A DNA stretch of 64,000 bases from Callorhinus ursinus (GCF_003265705.1 NW_020326258.1:1-64000), one strand, 5' to 3'; counted from the first letter of the stretch, positions 1-12,535 are shown. Numbers and translations: made by a program. Notes: generated from the sequence alone by a model not told the origin.

Positions 1-59
1 ACCACCATCATCACCACCATCACCACCAACACTATCACTAACAATAACAACCAGAAATA
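1..59. repeat. (ACC/ATC)n imperfect trinucleotide microsatellite
   Basis: Interrupted ACC, ATC and AAC triplets run from the window edge to about 55, so the true start is outside. No flanking retroelement tail is visible. Confidence 0.8.
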
Positions 60-1443
60 CAGATGTAAGGCACTTACCTTGAATTATCAACTTTTTAATT
101 TGGATATTCAAACCTTTAAAATTCATATGGAAGTGGTCTGGGGTGGGGGTTTGTTAGCTCGGAGCTAAAACACTTGCAACCTAGACCCCCAAGGGTATTT
201 TTAGATTTAATTGGGTATAGGAAACCCTGGAAATACTCCCTCTTATCCAAACAGCCTACAAGCAATCAATCTATTGGAGCCCCTTTACACAGAATTAAAA
301 TATGTATTTTTTTAAATTTTGTAGCATTTAGGTACACATTTCTAAGCAATGCTTAATAATCTTGGTTTTCTAGCTGGTTCCAAATCTTGATAGGTGTAGG
401 CCAAATTTTGACCAAACATCCGTATAAAAGGATGTTTGACATACTGTATGGAGTGGAGGGGGCAGAGAGAGAGAGAGAGAGAAGAGAGTAAGTTCCCCTA
501 ACTTGCTTTTGTAAAACTAGTATTCACCTTTTAATCGCCCCAGCATTCTGTTGAGTGGTCCAGCCCATGAAACTATTCTATGAAAACAAAAAGGAGAAAA
601 ACCTCCTGCCTTGTGCTTCTGTTCTGCTCATTCCCTCTATAACTCACCTTTCTGGGGTTGTTGAACATTATTTACTTAGATTTGGAAGATCAGGTTATAC
701 CCTTGGAATTCCTTGTGTTCATACTCAGGGAGAAATTTCTAGAATTTATTAGCTGACTTGCAATACACATTAGTTTACAGGAAACATTCTTACAAAGTTG
801 CCCCCACGTGCTGTCTTTCTATATTTGACTTTGTAAAGCTTTTTGGAAAAAACACAGCAGGTTACAGCTTCATGTGGGGTTGTTTTGTTTGCTGCTTGCC
901 TGGTGCTTCCTTGGATGGGGGCGATGTGGGTAGAATTATAGTCTGCATTGTGCTGAACTGTACCCACATGGTATGCTCCCCATGTCTGTGGGACGTGCAA
1001 GGAAAAACCTTTTGACACCCAGAGCTACTGTGTTTTATTCCTTGGTACATGATTTACATTTGCCTCGTTCCCTTCAACCCCAGAAATCAGAAGCCTTGGG
1101 GTCTATTTCACACACAGGACACAGGTCTGAGTCCCACCAGGAGTGGGACTCCTGGCACATCTCACAGGGTCAGAATTCCTAGAGCTGTGTCTTCTGGAGC
1201 CACAGGATGGGCCTGGAGGCAGAAGGATTGTAGGTTGTCAGTTAAATACTCTCAGGAAGAAATGGGCCTTTCAGATTATGAACAGATGTATAGGGCTCAA
1301 GTTCTTTGCCTTAGAAAGGTGAATGGATTTTAAAATATTTTTGAGAGAGTTGTAAGTTCTGCAATCTGATTTCTCTGAACCTGGCATCCAGAACCAGGAA
1401 GCAAGCAAGACAAATGAATTGCTACAGACTAGCTCACTAATGT
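60..1443. other. Unique intronic sequence, short (GA)n inside
   Basis: No gene or confident interspersed repeat is seen. A short GA tract lies at about 464-490. Two isolated minus-strand donor-like sites (near 76 and 646) have no convincing partner acceptor or coding frame. Confidence 0.5.
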
Positions 1444-1840
1444 GAGTTGAATTGGGTCCTCCCCAAAGCTATGCAGAAGTCCTAACCCAATACCTATGGA
1501 GGTGGCCTTATTTAGAAATAGAGTTTTTGTGAATGTAATCAAGTCAAAATGAGGCCATTAGGGTGGGCCCCGATCCACTATGACTGGTGTCCTCACAAGA
1601 AGGGGGAAATGATGTGCCGACAGGGAGGGAAGAGGCCATCTGAGATGAGAGGTATACATCTACAATCCAAGGAATGCCAAGGACAGGTGCCAAAACCGGA
1701 AACCAAGAACAAGGTACAGAATAGATGCTTCCTTGCAGCCTTCAGTTGGTTCTGCCCACAACTTGAAGCCCCCCAAACTGTCAGAGTCCCATTTCTGTTG
1801 TTTTAAGCCACCCAGGCTGGGGTACTTTGTTAGAGCAGCC
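1444..1840 (+). mobile_element. Ancient MaLR-type LTR (MLT1-like) or L1M 3' end
   Basis: It begins 'gagttgaattgggtcctcccc', continues through 'aagtcctaaccc', 'gtaatcaagtcaaaatgaggccatt', 'agggtgggccc' and 'gactggtgtcct', and ends 'tgttgttttaagccacccaggctgg...tttgttagagcagcccc'. These are landmarks of old mammalian MLT1-class LTRs, which share stretches with some L1M 3' ends. It is highly diverged, with no coding content. Confidence 0.65.
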
Positions 1841-3469
1841 CCCTGGGAAGCAGACACACTATCCAGGAACCTTCTGTTGGGGTCAGCCTGCCCTGAGCAA
1901 AACCATGAGGCACAGGCCTGTGCCTCCTTCCCCACAGCCCCTTCTGCAGAAGCCCACCTCCTCCTGGAAGCCTTCTTCAAGGACCCCAGCCCCGTGGACC
2001 CCAGCCCTGTTCTAGTGAGCTTGCTGCACACTGAGCCTTATTTCTCACTGTAAAATGGAAATCTCTTCTGCCTGTTGAAGTCATTTGTAAGGAATCACAG
2101 ATAGGAATCTCAGTCACAAAATTGACATCGTTCGGAGGTGAAACATCACTTCCCTAAACCCTGTACAAGCCCCCATTTCTGGGAAGTAGCAGAGAAACTC
2201 TTGCCAGTTTAAGGTAGGCCCAGTCAAGGTATGGTTTGCATGTATCCTTGGGGATCCCCACAGATGGCTCCTCCCTTCTTGCTTGTAGATGCAGGTGGGT
2301 TTGGGGGAGACCAACACAGTGATGATCTCTGTCCCTGCTGCACCTGCCACCTAGTCCCCAGCAGAACTGGCTCCTTGTCCTAACCCCAGGGTCTCTACCG
2401 GCCCACAGCCTTCCTGGCCCTCCAACTCCCAAGTCCAGTCTAGATCAAGGTGTTGGGCTTTCTAGCAGGTTTGCCCGTTCCCTCGGCCCAACCTAAGCAA
2501 ACCAGGTGCAAAGCCCCTAGGCACTGCAATCCCCAGGCTTGCCTTCTGCCCACTCCAGGTTTCCAATGTCAAGGAGCTGTCTTTTCTTCTCTCCCTATCA
2601 AGCCTTTCCACCTCCCTCCCACCCCAGATACAGGTTCTTATCTCTTATCTGGTGAGAAAACGGCTGCTCTGTCATCATATCTTCTTTCCAAACCTGGAAT
2701 TTATAAGCTTTAATGCTCCTCTGAGTACCCCCAGGCTGTATGCCTGGTATCTGAAGCCAAACTCTGGAGAACTTAGAAAAAAGAAAAATCTGTCTGGCTC
2801 TCACATTCCCAAGCCCCGGTTCCCCAAACTGTTTGGATGTCAAAGCCAAGAACGTTGCCATTTTTTCTTACAGTGCTCTTTTGTGTCACCCTTCCCAGGG
2901 CCAAGGAGCTTCCACCTGTGGCTTGCATGGTGGCAAGGCAAAGGGCAGGGAGGAAAGACTGGGAATGCCATGGAAACATCAGGAGCAGGGAGGGAAGGGG
3001 GCTGGGGGAGTCACAAAGGGTCACCACACCCCAAAATCGCACACTATAGAGAGGCTGCCTACAATACCTTCACTGTCCTTCCCCCCTCTAACCCAGCTGA
3101 GCCTGGAGAGCCAACCTTGTCTGGAATGGCCTATCTTGGTTTCCATGGACCCCCACCCCATCCCTTCCCCAGATTTGCTACACAGTCCCCAGATATCCAA
3201 CCACAGTAGCAACAAGATGACACGGTCTGGCTGGCCCAGCCAGCTGCCTCAGCCCCATGCAGCTCCTGAATGCTGACTGCCCAGGTGGGATTGCCATTTA
3301 TGGCCAAACAGCTGGGAGACTCTAATCTTCCTCAGACCCTGACTTCTTTTACTTTATCCCAGTTTGCCTGACTTACCTTCCACATTTCCAGGGGGAAGAT
3401 AAGAGAAGCTACGTCCAAATAAATGAGGCATTTATCGTGGTGAAGTGCTTAAAGTCAAGCTACTGCTAA
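1841..3469. other. Unique sequence, mildly GC-rich
   Basis: No exon or repeat recognised. Several modest open frames overlap on both strands, but they have no family resemblance and no start or splice context, so I read them as chance. Pyrimidine-rich patches occur at 2540-2640 and 3080-3180. Confidence 0.4.
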
Positions 3470-3833
3470 CCTCAGGACTTTTGCACTTACTTTTCCTTCT
3501 GCCCACATCACTTCCTCCCCCCAGGAAATGTGCATTCTATTTCTTCTTCTCAAATATCATCTCATCAGAGGGGTGATCTCGCCCTAAAATAGCCACCGCC
3601 CCCTCACTGCCCATCTTCTCTCTCTCTTTCCTTTAATAATAATACACTTAATATTTCCTGAAACTTACATTGCATCTATAATATGCAGCTATTATTTCTC
3701 GTTTTTACCTGCCACCAAAGTATAAACTGTTCATGACAGTAAGGACTTTGCCTTGTTCATCGCTGGATTCCCAGGACCTGGAACAGTAACTAGCATAGAG
3801 TAGACACCTAATAAAGATTTGTTGAGTGAATGG
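3470..3833 (+). mobile_element. L2 LINE 3' end
   Basis: Classic L2 tail order: 'ctcaggacttttgcactta', 'cttctgcccacatcacttcc', 'catctcatcagaggggtgatc', 'tataaactgttcatgacagtaaggac...ttgttcatcgctggattccc', 'cctggaacagtaactagcatag' and 'cacctaataaagatttgttgagtgaatgg'. The 5' end is truncated, as is usual, and the copy is old. Confidence 0.85.
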
Positions 3834-4014
3834 CGACAGCTAGCATGAAAATTATATCCAAATTCGAAGGAGGCTTGATTTTGCAATGTGCCAACCTATG
3901 GTTAATAACCGAGGCGGGGAGGGTATCTTAGTAAACACAGGACCCTGTGCTGATTCTGGGTAAGGCATGATTGTAAAACAGAATAATCCTACCTTAATCC
4001 TACAAAGTAAGCAT

Positions 4015-4351
4015 AAGAGTTATTTCACTTTGTGGACATTGCTGCTATAAACATTGGGGTGCACATACCCCTTCAGATCACTACATTTGTATCTTTGGGC
4101 TAAATACCCAGTAGTGCAATTGCTGGGTCGTACAGTAGCTCTATTTTCAACTCTTTGAGGGTTCTAGAGGGGAGGAGGGTGGGGGAAGGGTTAGCCTGGT
4201 GATGGGTATTAAAGAGGGCACGTTCTGCATGGAGCACTGGGTGTTATACGCAAATAATGAATCATGGAACACTACATCAAAAACTAATGATATAATGTAT
4301 GGTGATTAACATAATAAGATAAAATTTTAAAAAAAGAGTTATTTCATTTTG
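4015..4351 (+). mobile_element. Young carnivore L1 with 5' inversion (twin priming) and 18-bp TSD
   Basis: The element lies at about 4033-4333. The left part (4033 to about 4157) is antisense ORF2 C-terminal sequence, nearly identical to 63018-63140 in this window. The right part (about 4158-4333) is sense 3' UTR, the reverse complement of the tails at 61.9 and 62.4 kb, and ends in an A-rich tail. The whole is flanked by AAGAGTTATTTCACTTTG (4015-4032) and AAGAGTTATTTCATTTTG (4334-4351), an 18-bp target-site duplication with one mismatch. This structure is the signature of twin-primed reverse transcription. Confidence 0.92.
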
Positions 4352-5495
4352 GAGCTCTCCACACACAGAATTTCACCACGGGTCTTGGCGAAGACCTTGA
4401 TCATGAGGAGTCCCTGGCTGAACCTAAACAAGCCCCGGAACATGAGGGCACTGGGGGGCATGAAGGTGGAAGAAACCATCTGTGGGTCAGTTGGGGGGGA
4501 CATGCCAAGGTTGAACCAGGCAGGAAAAAAAATGGTTGAATTTTAACTAATTAAAACAACATAGCCCAAGCATTTTCTGTGTGCCGGCACGGTGCGAGGG
4601 GCTTGGGATAGCACACCCGAAAGTCACAATTCCAGCCCTCAAGAAGCGTAAGCCAGAGTTTCTAGAAATGGCTGTGAAACGAGAGTGATAGCTAGAGTTT
4701 GAAGGAAGCTGACATGCGGCAGTGAACACGGTGAGGCAGGGCTTCGTCTGCTGGGAAGGCTCTCAGCCGTGGCTTCCTTCAGTGGGCACATTCACAACCT
4801 TAATCATAGGTTATATTTAAAAGGAGCTTACATGCACGATGCCTTATTAAAAGTGCCTTTTGCTGACTATTTTTAGAGGATATTAATCATGCTACCTTTT
4901 GATTTGAAATTGGGACAGTTTAGCTCTAATTACATGAGATTCTCTAAGGAGCTTGAAAAGACCCAGGTGACCCACCCCCAAACCCGCATTGTTGCGGACC
5001 CTCTGCTCTTGCTGTCAGGGAGAAGCTACTGCTCAGCAGTGGGAGACCCTAGAGATGGTGCCATGTCCCGGGTGTCACAGTGCAGGGCTGCGAACAACAA
5101 GTTTCCCAGTAAGAGGGTGACAACCACATACCCTAGTGCACCATTAAAAGCGTGACCCAGACTCTGATGTAGAGTTATGTTACCTTGAAGCTTGATAATA
5201 AAAGATAAAAGGAATTTTTATATAACCTTTCTTTTCCAATTTTTTGGAGGGCTGCGGCCAGCAGGTTAGAAATTTTGGCAGCAGGTTGCACCGTCTTTAG
5301 AATGTACCTAGAATCCGCTTTCCTTTTGCCCCATTGTGCTCTGGGAGAATGTCTTGCCCATCAAAAGCCATGGTCCTTGTGTCATGTCATCTGCTGGGAG
5401 GGCACAGCCCTGCCAGGGCTCTTTAGTGTGGGTCACAAGCTTGATGGGAGCAGAGTATTTATAAATCAAATGGAAAAGCATCTCGGGAAAGAATA
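4352..5495. other. Unique intronic sequence
   Basis: No gene, RNA or confident repeat recognised. Open frames here are short and unsupported. Confidence 0.4.
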
Positions 5496-6112
5496 GTTTA
5501 AAAAGGAGAATGCAGCAGTCACCTACTACCACATCTGTTCTGTGACACATCACCACAAACCACGCAGCGTACAGCACCACCCATTTATTACCCCATGGTC
5601 TCTGTGGGTCGGAAGCCAGTCGCAGCTTAGCTGGGTCTCTGGTTTCACTAGGCTGTAGTCAAGGTGCTGATGGGGCTGCATTCCCTCCTGGGTCCTCTCA
5701 CAAACACACGAGGCTGTTGGCAGATTTCAGTCCCCTGCAGTGGTAGGACTGGGGTTCCCATTCTTTCATTGGCTTCAAGCCCAGGACTGAGTTCAGCTCC
5801 TAAAGCCTGCCCGCAGTCCCCTGCCATGTAGCTCCCTCTCACACTTGAATCCTTCTCTTGCTTCAAATCTCTCCTGTAAGGAAGAGCCCAGTGGCCTTTA
5901 AGTGCTCACCTGATTAGGTCAGGCCCACCCAGGATCTTTTCCGATCTCTCTTAAAGTCAACTGATTTTTCAACCTTAATTATATCTGCAAATTCCCTTTA
6001 CAAAAGCATCCAGTTTAGCCTCAGAGTGAGTTCCTGGGAGAAGATGTGTATACACTGGGGATAGGGATCTTGGAGAGCACCTTGGAATTCTGCCAACCAT
6101 GAGACACAAGCA
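5496..6112 (-). mobile_element. Ancient L1M/MER-class repeat
   Basis: Landmarks seen: 'catcaccacaaaccac...cccatttattaccccatggtctctgtgggtcggaa', 'cttagctgggtctctgg', 'gctgtagtcaaggtgctgatggggctgc', 'cacctgattaggtcaggcccaccca', 'aaccttaattatatctgcaaattccctt' and 'ggaattctgcc'. These belong to old mammalian L1M 3' ends or related LTRs. Subfamily is unresolved and the strand is provisional. Confidence 0.55.
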
Positions 6113-8069
6113 CCTCAGCCCATGTTTTCTAGGGTTTAGCGGAATATCAAACAACAGCTGTTTTGAAACTTTCCTCTCGCTCTCTGCTGCCCCCCAACCA
6201 AGTCGCACCCTGAATGGAGGACCAGCGAGCCCTGCTGTGTGTTGAAGGAGCCTTTTCTAGGGACCAGTGTTCAACGCAGCATGAATTCTCATCCGTCCCT
6301 CTGCCACGCTCTCTGGGTGCAGTCAGGCTGGGGATGGCATGGGTACACAACATAGGATCTAACACATCGTGTCATCTGCTGTGCTCCACAAGCATGGCAG
6401 AGCGAGTGAGGTCCACGGAAACAGAGAACTGGAAGATTTCTCTGAAGGCGAGAACCTCGAGGCCAGCCAAAGAATAACGGAGAAGAGGCAGGTGGAGGAC
6501 TGTGTAGTAGAAGGCTGAGAGGCAGGAGGGTGCATGGCAGGGCTCTGGGGATTGATAACTGATGACCTTCACTGTTTTATTCTGACTAGAGGTGACACAT
6601 GCTGTCATTTAGAAGTTCAAGGACCGGTGAGTCGACTGGCAGGGTTGAGCAGGCTGTGGTTCCCAGCCCTGTGCCGGCCCAGCCCGGACCACCTGAAGCC
6701 AGGTACCTGCGGATGAGCCCCCGGTGTCTGCTTATGACGATATACTGAGGGGACAGTAGAGAGGTAGGTTGAGGACAGGAAGAGTGTGGAAGTCTGAGGT
6801 TTAGTGGAGTTTGGGTTTTGCTTTAGGCTTTGAGTAGTCGCAAAAGCTTTCTGAGTAAAGGTAATTTGTGACATCAGTGGGCAAGTCGCCACCTTCAGAA
6901 GGTGAAGCTGGCAACAGGACAATGGACCAGAGAAGGCGAGGGCAGAGAGTTGATGTAGAAACAGAGAGGATGCAGGTAGGTAGAGGCGCCTGGAGAAGCT
7001 CAGAGGGGAGGCAGCGGAGACGTAGGTCAAGGGTCCTCCTCTGCTGCTCTTCGGTCTGGTCTGCACACAGGCATGAACTTTCGCTCAGTAATGAGTGACT
7101 GCCAGACTCCCTCCAAAGCCATGGAAGGTATTTACATCACTGACTTCTAGTGCTTTCCTAAGTGAGAGGGACGTCGAGCTGTGGACATACATTAACGGAG
7201 TCCTGATGACACACCTGGCCCATCTGGCTCTGCCGAGACCCGCCGGGGATCAAGAATCCAGATGAGCAGTTCCCGGAGTAGAAAGGCTTCCACTCCAGCA
7301 AAGCAGCAACGTGGCTCCATTGCTTTAGGCATTTTAAAAAGATGTCAACCTTTTGGATAGTCTTTCTCCCATAGACATCCCATGAGGCACAAAGACAAAG
7401 AACAGGTGAACCAAGGAGCATCTACATCTCTGTCGATCGCGGCTTAACTTCGGGCAAACAGGCAGCTTCCTCCAGAGGTAGGCTTCTGAGGTAAGGGGCC
7501 CGGGCAGCCACAGGGCTCACGTAGGCTGCAAAGTCAGAGCGACTGGAGGAGCTGAATGTTTACCTACAAAGGACCTCAAAACTCTCAGCTATCAAACATC
7601 ACTAAGGATACATCATACAATTTCAAATCTAAAAGGAATCTGAACAGCTTTGAACACAATTGCCCAAGCAGCCAGAGAAGTGCCTGAGGCCACACCACTG
7701 GGAAGCAGTAGGAGGAGGGTCCAGACTCCTCCTCTTGGAACAGAAGCAAAGACAGTGCCGGCTTCCCAGCCTCTGAATCAGAGCCATAGCCCCACCACCC
7801 CTGTGTTGGCTGCTTGGTCAGATGAGACCATTAGATGATAAGCTCCCTATCCATGTTGGTAGCAACTGGTTCACCCGGCCAAGAGACCTAGTCCTGCTCG
7901 AGCTGCACAGTCTGGAGTTATGCCAGGACCACATTGCCACCTATTTTTATAATGCCTGAGCTAAGAATGGCTTTTACATTTTTTTAAAGGTTGAGGGGGA
8001 AAAACAATATTCAAGAGAGACTACATATGGTTTGCAAAGAGTAAAGTACTATTAAGTGCTTTATTCAAG
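6113..8069. other. Unique sequence, CpG-containing in places
   Basis: Nothing recognised with confidence. 6.4-7.1 kb is purine-rich on + (6860-7030 especially). About 7650-7740 resembles an eroded MIR or L2 fragment on the minus strand, but is too weak to call. Confidence 0.35.
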
Positions 8070-8205
8070 AAAAAGATCGCCAACACCTGGATTCCAGGGC
8101 AAGCCTACATTTTCAAAGAATTGCCAAAGGACAAGGGAATATCACGCAGCTATTTGGAGACAGAGCTGGAAGCTAGGACCCAAGTCTCTTATTCTACTAT
8201 CTAGA
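8070..8205 (-). mobile_element. MIR SINE fragment
   Basis: It reads 'ttgccaaaggacaagggaatatcacgcagctatttggagacagagctggaagctaggacccaagtctctt'. The core 'cagagctggaa-ctaggaccc' is the complement of the conserved MIR tRNA-derived region. Old and partial. Confidence 0.6.
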
Positions 8206-8214
8206 CTGAGGGCC

Positions 8215-8385
8215 GTTGCAGTGTAAGAGCACGTGAACACACACATTCACGTGCACATGCAGACACAAACATGTATACAAACACACACACAGTCACACAT
8301 ATGCATGAACATTCATACACATATGCACATATACACATGATCACACATATACACACAACACACTCATGCACACACAGGCCCCACA
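8215..8385. repeat. Imperfect (CA)n-rich tract
   Basis: About 170 bp of interrupted CA, CACATG and CATA motifs. On the opposite strand it creates a spurious Cys/Val-rich open frame that should not be treated as a gene. Confidence 0.85.
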
Positions 8386-9389
8386 GACCCCATGAGGACT
8401 TGACATCAGGACCCATGATCATGAACTAATGACACAGATTTTTCTTTGCAGCCTGTAAAACATTCTAATATGAAAGCAATTCACAAACAAAAGTGCCCTG
8501 GAGGCAGAGGCTGTTTTTATTATAGTAGGACCTCCACAGTACTGTCCCACGGAGTGTTGGCCATGGAGTATGGACTGGAAGTGCCCCTGTCACGGCCCCA
8601 CGACAGACTTCATCATTAGCAGCTTGTCTATCCTCATAAGGATAGACAGCCTCTTGCTGTTCTCTGCAAACTATGAGGAGCTTGGCCAAAGTGAGGAAGA
8701 ACAGGGCCACACTGTCCACTTCCATTAATGAGTGACTTTGCAAGGGAGAAGGCTGGGGACCCCTGTTTCCAGGGAGACCCAGGAGGGAGAGGGATGGGGA
8801 TTCGCTGAGTGTGAGTGGCACAGGCAGCAACACAGTAAACGGAGCACTGAAGTGTGCAATAAAACCCATACCCAAGAAGGGTGGCTTTCAGACACTGTAT
8901 ACGCATGCGCTGTAGCTTCCAGCATCCATCGTGGACAGGTTTTATCAAACTAGACTTTGACAGAACAGCCCCATTTCCCCAGCACACGTACTGCTTACTC
9001 AGCACACTCTGTCCACCCACCGCCCCCTCCACTATGGAAACAGGGTAGAGAACCATTCTGGACATACAGTAGAGAATAGAAAAGGAAGAAAAAGCTTGTG
9101 GAGTGAACGCAGATAAAATTTTAGGAATTGAAGTTCTGGGAGCCTCTAAGTGAATTTTGTCTATATAGGAAATCCACCTGCAAAAATCACGAGGAAAAAC
9201 CTCCAGCCTCTGGATGCTTCCAAAGACGGGAAGCTTGCTACCCCACAAGGAAGCCCTGTTATTTTTAAGTAGCTTTACTTGTGAGATCCCCCAAAGCACG
9301 TTTATGAGACCTCCCCGTTTATCTTACTACTGCACTGTCAGTCCACACCTGAAGCAAGTCTCAGGATCCAGCTCTCTTCTCATTCACTA
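8386..9389. other. Unique sequence with overlapping chance ORFs
   Basis: The longest minus-strand open frame (8634-9299) has no splice context and no recognisable domain. I regard it as non-coding. Confidence 0.35.
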
Positions 9390-9770
9390 TGCATTGAGTG
9401 GTGTGTCCCTCCAAAATTCATGGCGAAGCCCTAACCCCGATGTGATGGTGTTTGGAGGTGGGTCTTTGGGAGGTGATTAGAGCTGGATGAGGTCATGAGA
9501 GGAGGGCTCCCTGATGGGATTAGTGGTCTTACAACAAAAGGAAAAGAGATATCTCACTGTCTGGGCACACACACTAAGTGAAAGCCATATGGCACAGCGA
9601 AAAGTTGGCTGTCCACAGGCCAGGCACAGAGCTCTCACCAGAAACAAAACCCGGAGAGCACCTTGATCTTGGACTTCCCGCTTCCAGAACTATGAGTCAT
9701 AAATGTCTGTTGTTTAAACCCTCCAGTCTGTGGTATTTTGTGATGACAGCTGGAGCTAAGACACAGATTA
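9390..9770 (+). mobile_element. MLT1-type MaLR LTR
   Basis: A near-complete solo LTR: 'gtgtgtccctccaaaattcatgg', 'gaagccctaaccccgatgtgatggtgtttggaggtgggtctttgggaggtgatta', 'ggatgaggtcatgag', 'tgatgggattagtggtctta', 'ctcaccagaaacaaaacc', 'accttgatcttggacttcc', 'tgttgtttaaaccctccagtctgtggtattttgtgatgacagc'. This is the full MLT1 landmark order, with no internal ERVL-MaLR region. Confidence 0.85.
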
Positions 9771-11555
9771 AATAGATTTACTTTCTTACAAACTTTCTCT
9801 ACATCGGGATCCCAAACCTTTCAGCTCTCGGCTGCATTCCTTTGGATGTGCTCCAGCGTGTCAATGATGCACGCACATTTCTCCACCCAGAAATGACACC
9901 TGCTTCAGTAGCTCCTTGTTTCCGACTCTGTCCTCCCAGCTGAACCTTAAGCACACATACAGACACGCTTGCCCAAATACACACAAACACAAAATTGTGT
10001 CTTATTTCCAATGCATCTTGAGTGTTAGGCTCAGTACCTGCTACAGAGAAAGCACTTAATAAATATTTAAAGCATATATGAAAGAAAAACTACAGCAGGA
10101 AGATGACCTGTCTTACCCGCAGACGCTAAGTGAACTCAAGGTTTCACCAACAGTCTAGGGTTTAAATCTTCCTCCTTGGTGTCATTCAAATGTTCCTCAT
10201 CAGAACGCTCCTTCCCTCCTGAGCCATATCTGCCCATGAATTCTTATCCATGACTTCTAAAAACTTAGAGCCAGTTTCTTGCTTTCCTCCAAGCACAAGG
10301 TCTGTGAGCTAGTGGTGCATTTGCCACCAAAAGACTTCAGGGCCAAACCAGCTTGGAAAATACTCCCAGGTGAGACCCAGGTGAAAACACATATTTTATG
10401 GGACCAAGAATTTTCTAAATGTATTTGCCCAAGGAACTTTTTTGTTGTGAGCAATTTATTAACCTTTGAAAGACTGGTGTAACATGGAACCTGGGATAGG
10501 CTGGTTAGCCTTGCTTAACTAACTGTACGCTTCCTTCCTCCTCCTCACTATTGCAAGGATTACATTCCATGAATCCCAAACATGCCTACTTTTGGGTGAG
10601 TGACTTAAAGTACAGTCAGCATCCTCTCCACCTTCCTCACCTCCCTTGAGTGGGCAGAAGATAATGACTTGCTCCATAGCCCTGGAGCGGTCCAAGCTCT
10701 GCCAGTGCATGAGAGTCTGGGTTTCCCCCAAACCAAGACGCACTTTCATTGAGTCTCTCTAGAAGTGGGAGCTGGTGTACAGGTGCTTCACAAAAGCTGG
10801 TATGACTCCTTTTTCCTGGACAATGCCTGCATTTTGTCCTTTTATGATAGGAAATGAGATATAAATTTTAGAATCCCAAGAAGCCTGTATAAGTGGGTCA
10901 AAACATCATTCTTCTGCTGCTGCTTGGGCTCTCCAAAGACCAGGCCATCCAAGCTTGCAAGAGTTCTGCTTTTTTCTGAACATGGGCTCATCCAACCTGG
11001 AACCACGGTTTGTCTTTGCTCCCAACCTAGCTTGCATACACGTGCACAAACGCACACGCATACACACACATCTCTTTACAAGACAGGCATTGATTTTTTT
11101 TCTAACAGCTGGGCATCTGCGTCAAGCTCTGTGATTTTACTTTGTCTGTAATGCTAAAACACAGAGCCCACACTTTAGCAAAGGGAGAGGGTGATGTGAC
11201 TTAGGGTAACAGGCCTTCCCTCTACCTGGAAATAACCTCAGGTGAACCATGGCACAGTGAGCTTAAAGCTGTCCTGTACTTAACTGACCCAGTGGTGGAG
11301 CTGGGAGCAGTCAGTGTTTGTCAAGCGGATCCCCTCACCACCCCCCACTAGGCTGCCTTGTTCCAGTACAGGAAAGCCTCATAATTAAGAGCCTAGTATT
11401 AAACAGAGCATCCCTGGGAAGCCATTGGGAATATGTGACACTTCAGTCCAACAATGAAAGTCAACTTTTTTCTGGAGACATTTCATACTCTCCTGTCCTC
11501 AGAGGAAACTGGCTAGCACCCTGACTTGTGTAAATTTTCTTTAGAGCTGTTCATA
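9771..11555. other. Unique sequence with L2-like tail and (CA)-rich patch
   Basis: About 10020-10075 reads 'gttaggctcagtacctgctacagagaaagcacttaataaatatttaaag', an L2/MIR-type tail. 11036-11070 is CA-rich. An exon-like segment at 10294-10369 is listed separately. Confidence 0.4.
10294..10369 (+). other. Exon-like segment, product unrecognised
   Basis: The acceptor tttcttgctttcctccaag ends at 10293 and a donor GTGAGA starts at 10370. The 76 nt between are open in one frame (begins HKVCELVVHLPP) and end in phase 1. No family is recognised and there is no partner exon. It could be a cryptic or non-coding exon, or chance. Confidence 0.15.
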
Positions 11556-11690
11556 CATCTGCCATGGCCCTGTCTAGACTGTGAGCCCTGAGGGAAGGGA
11601 CAGTGTTTTGTTCTGGCTCACTTCCCATCACTCAGTACTAATTGTCAATACTGGGTGCCTCGCAGGATGCAACCAGCGTTTACTGAATTG
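11556..11690 (+). mobile_element. L2-like 3' tail fragment
   Basis: It reads 'tagactgtgagccctgagggaagggacagtgttttgttctggctcacttcccatcactcagtactaattgtc', followed by 'gtttactgaattgc'. This matches the L2 'tgtgagctccttgagggcagggac...' module in eroded form. Confidence 0.6.
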
Positions 11691-12478
11691 CCTTGCTGCT
11701 GAAGGTTGGATTCCTTTTGCCTTTCTCAATCATTCCTTCTACAGACCTTACTGAATAGCCTCCTATGAGCGAGAAAGATGATTAATATACAGTACGTGTC
11801 CTTCAAGAGTTCACAGTCTAGTACTGGATTCAGGCATATACACAACCAATTATAAAACTAGGTGGTATGAGCGACAAGTGAACATATCGGGAATGTCATG
11901 GAGGACCACCATTTTCAGACTGGACATGTGAGAGGGACGACAGCTCCCTGCCCGCCCCCCCCACTACTGTGGGGTCAGTGCTGGTCCTCCATATGCCCTT
12001 AACTTCCTCCCACATGCCACTTCTGCCTTCCTCTTCTTCCCTACTCAAAAACCCCCCACCCCACCCCACCTTTATTTTTCCCTTTGTGGTTCAGTGGCAG
12101 GTAGAGTTCACAAGACACACTAAATGCCCTGATAGGATCTCAGCCAAGTAAAAATGCAAACAAACACACATGATTGGAACAAACAGGTTCCCTGGTTTCT
12201 GATCCTGGGCACAGCCCCTGGGGAGGGCCCAATGTTGCACCTTCCAATATCCTGGCCAGTCCTGGCCTCCTGCCTGAGCTGTGTTTGGTAAGGAGGAGGT
12301 TGGTTGACCAGCAAGCCTGCTGGCAGGCAGCCCAACCCATTCAGGGATGTCTAGAGAGCTGTGCACTGAGGTTGTTTCATCACTTGCTGATTTAAAATGC
12401 TGCTAAATACATCACTGCAATCTCACAAAGCTATCTGCTTGGAATTTCAAGTCACAGTGTAAGGAAAGAGATAGAATA

Positions 12479-12481
<3 letters not shown>
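11691..12481. other. Unique sequence
   Basis: No gene or confident repeat. A C-rich patch lies at 11946-11965 and a pyrimidine-rich patch at 12015-12080. Confidence 0.35.

Positions 12482-12535
<54 letters not shown>
12482..12535. repeat. (GT)n(GA)n compound microsatellite
   Basis: An uninterrupted GT run (12482 to about 12508) switches directly into GA (about 12508-12535). It is probably polymorphic in length. Confidence 0.97.

Noticed and set aside
8201..8422. Cys/Val-rich minus-strand open frame
   Set aside because: It is the translation of an imperfect (CA)n tract.
8634..9299. 221-codon minus-strand open frame, the longest in the window
   Set aside because: No domain, no splice or initiation context, overlapped by other equally open frames. 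Consistent with chance.
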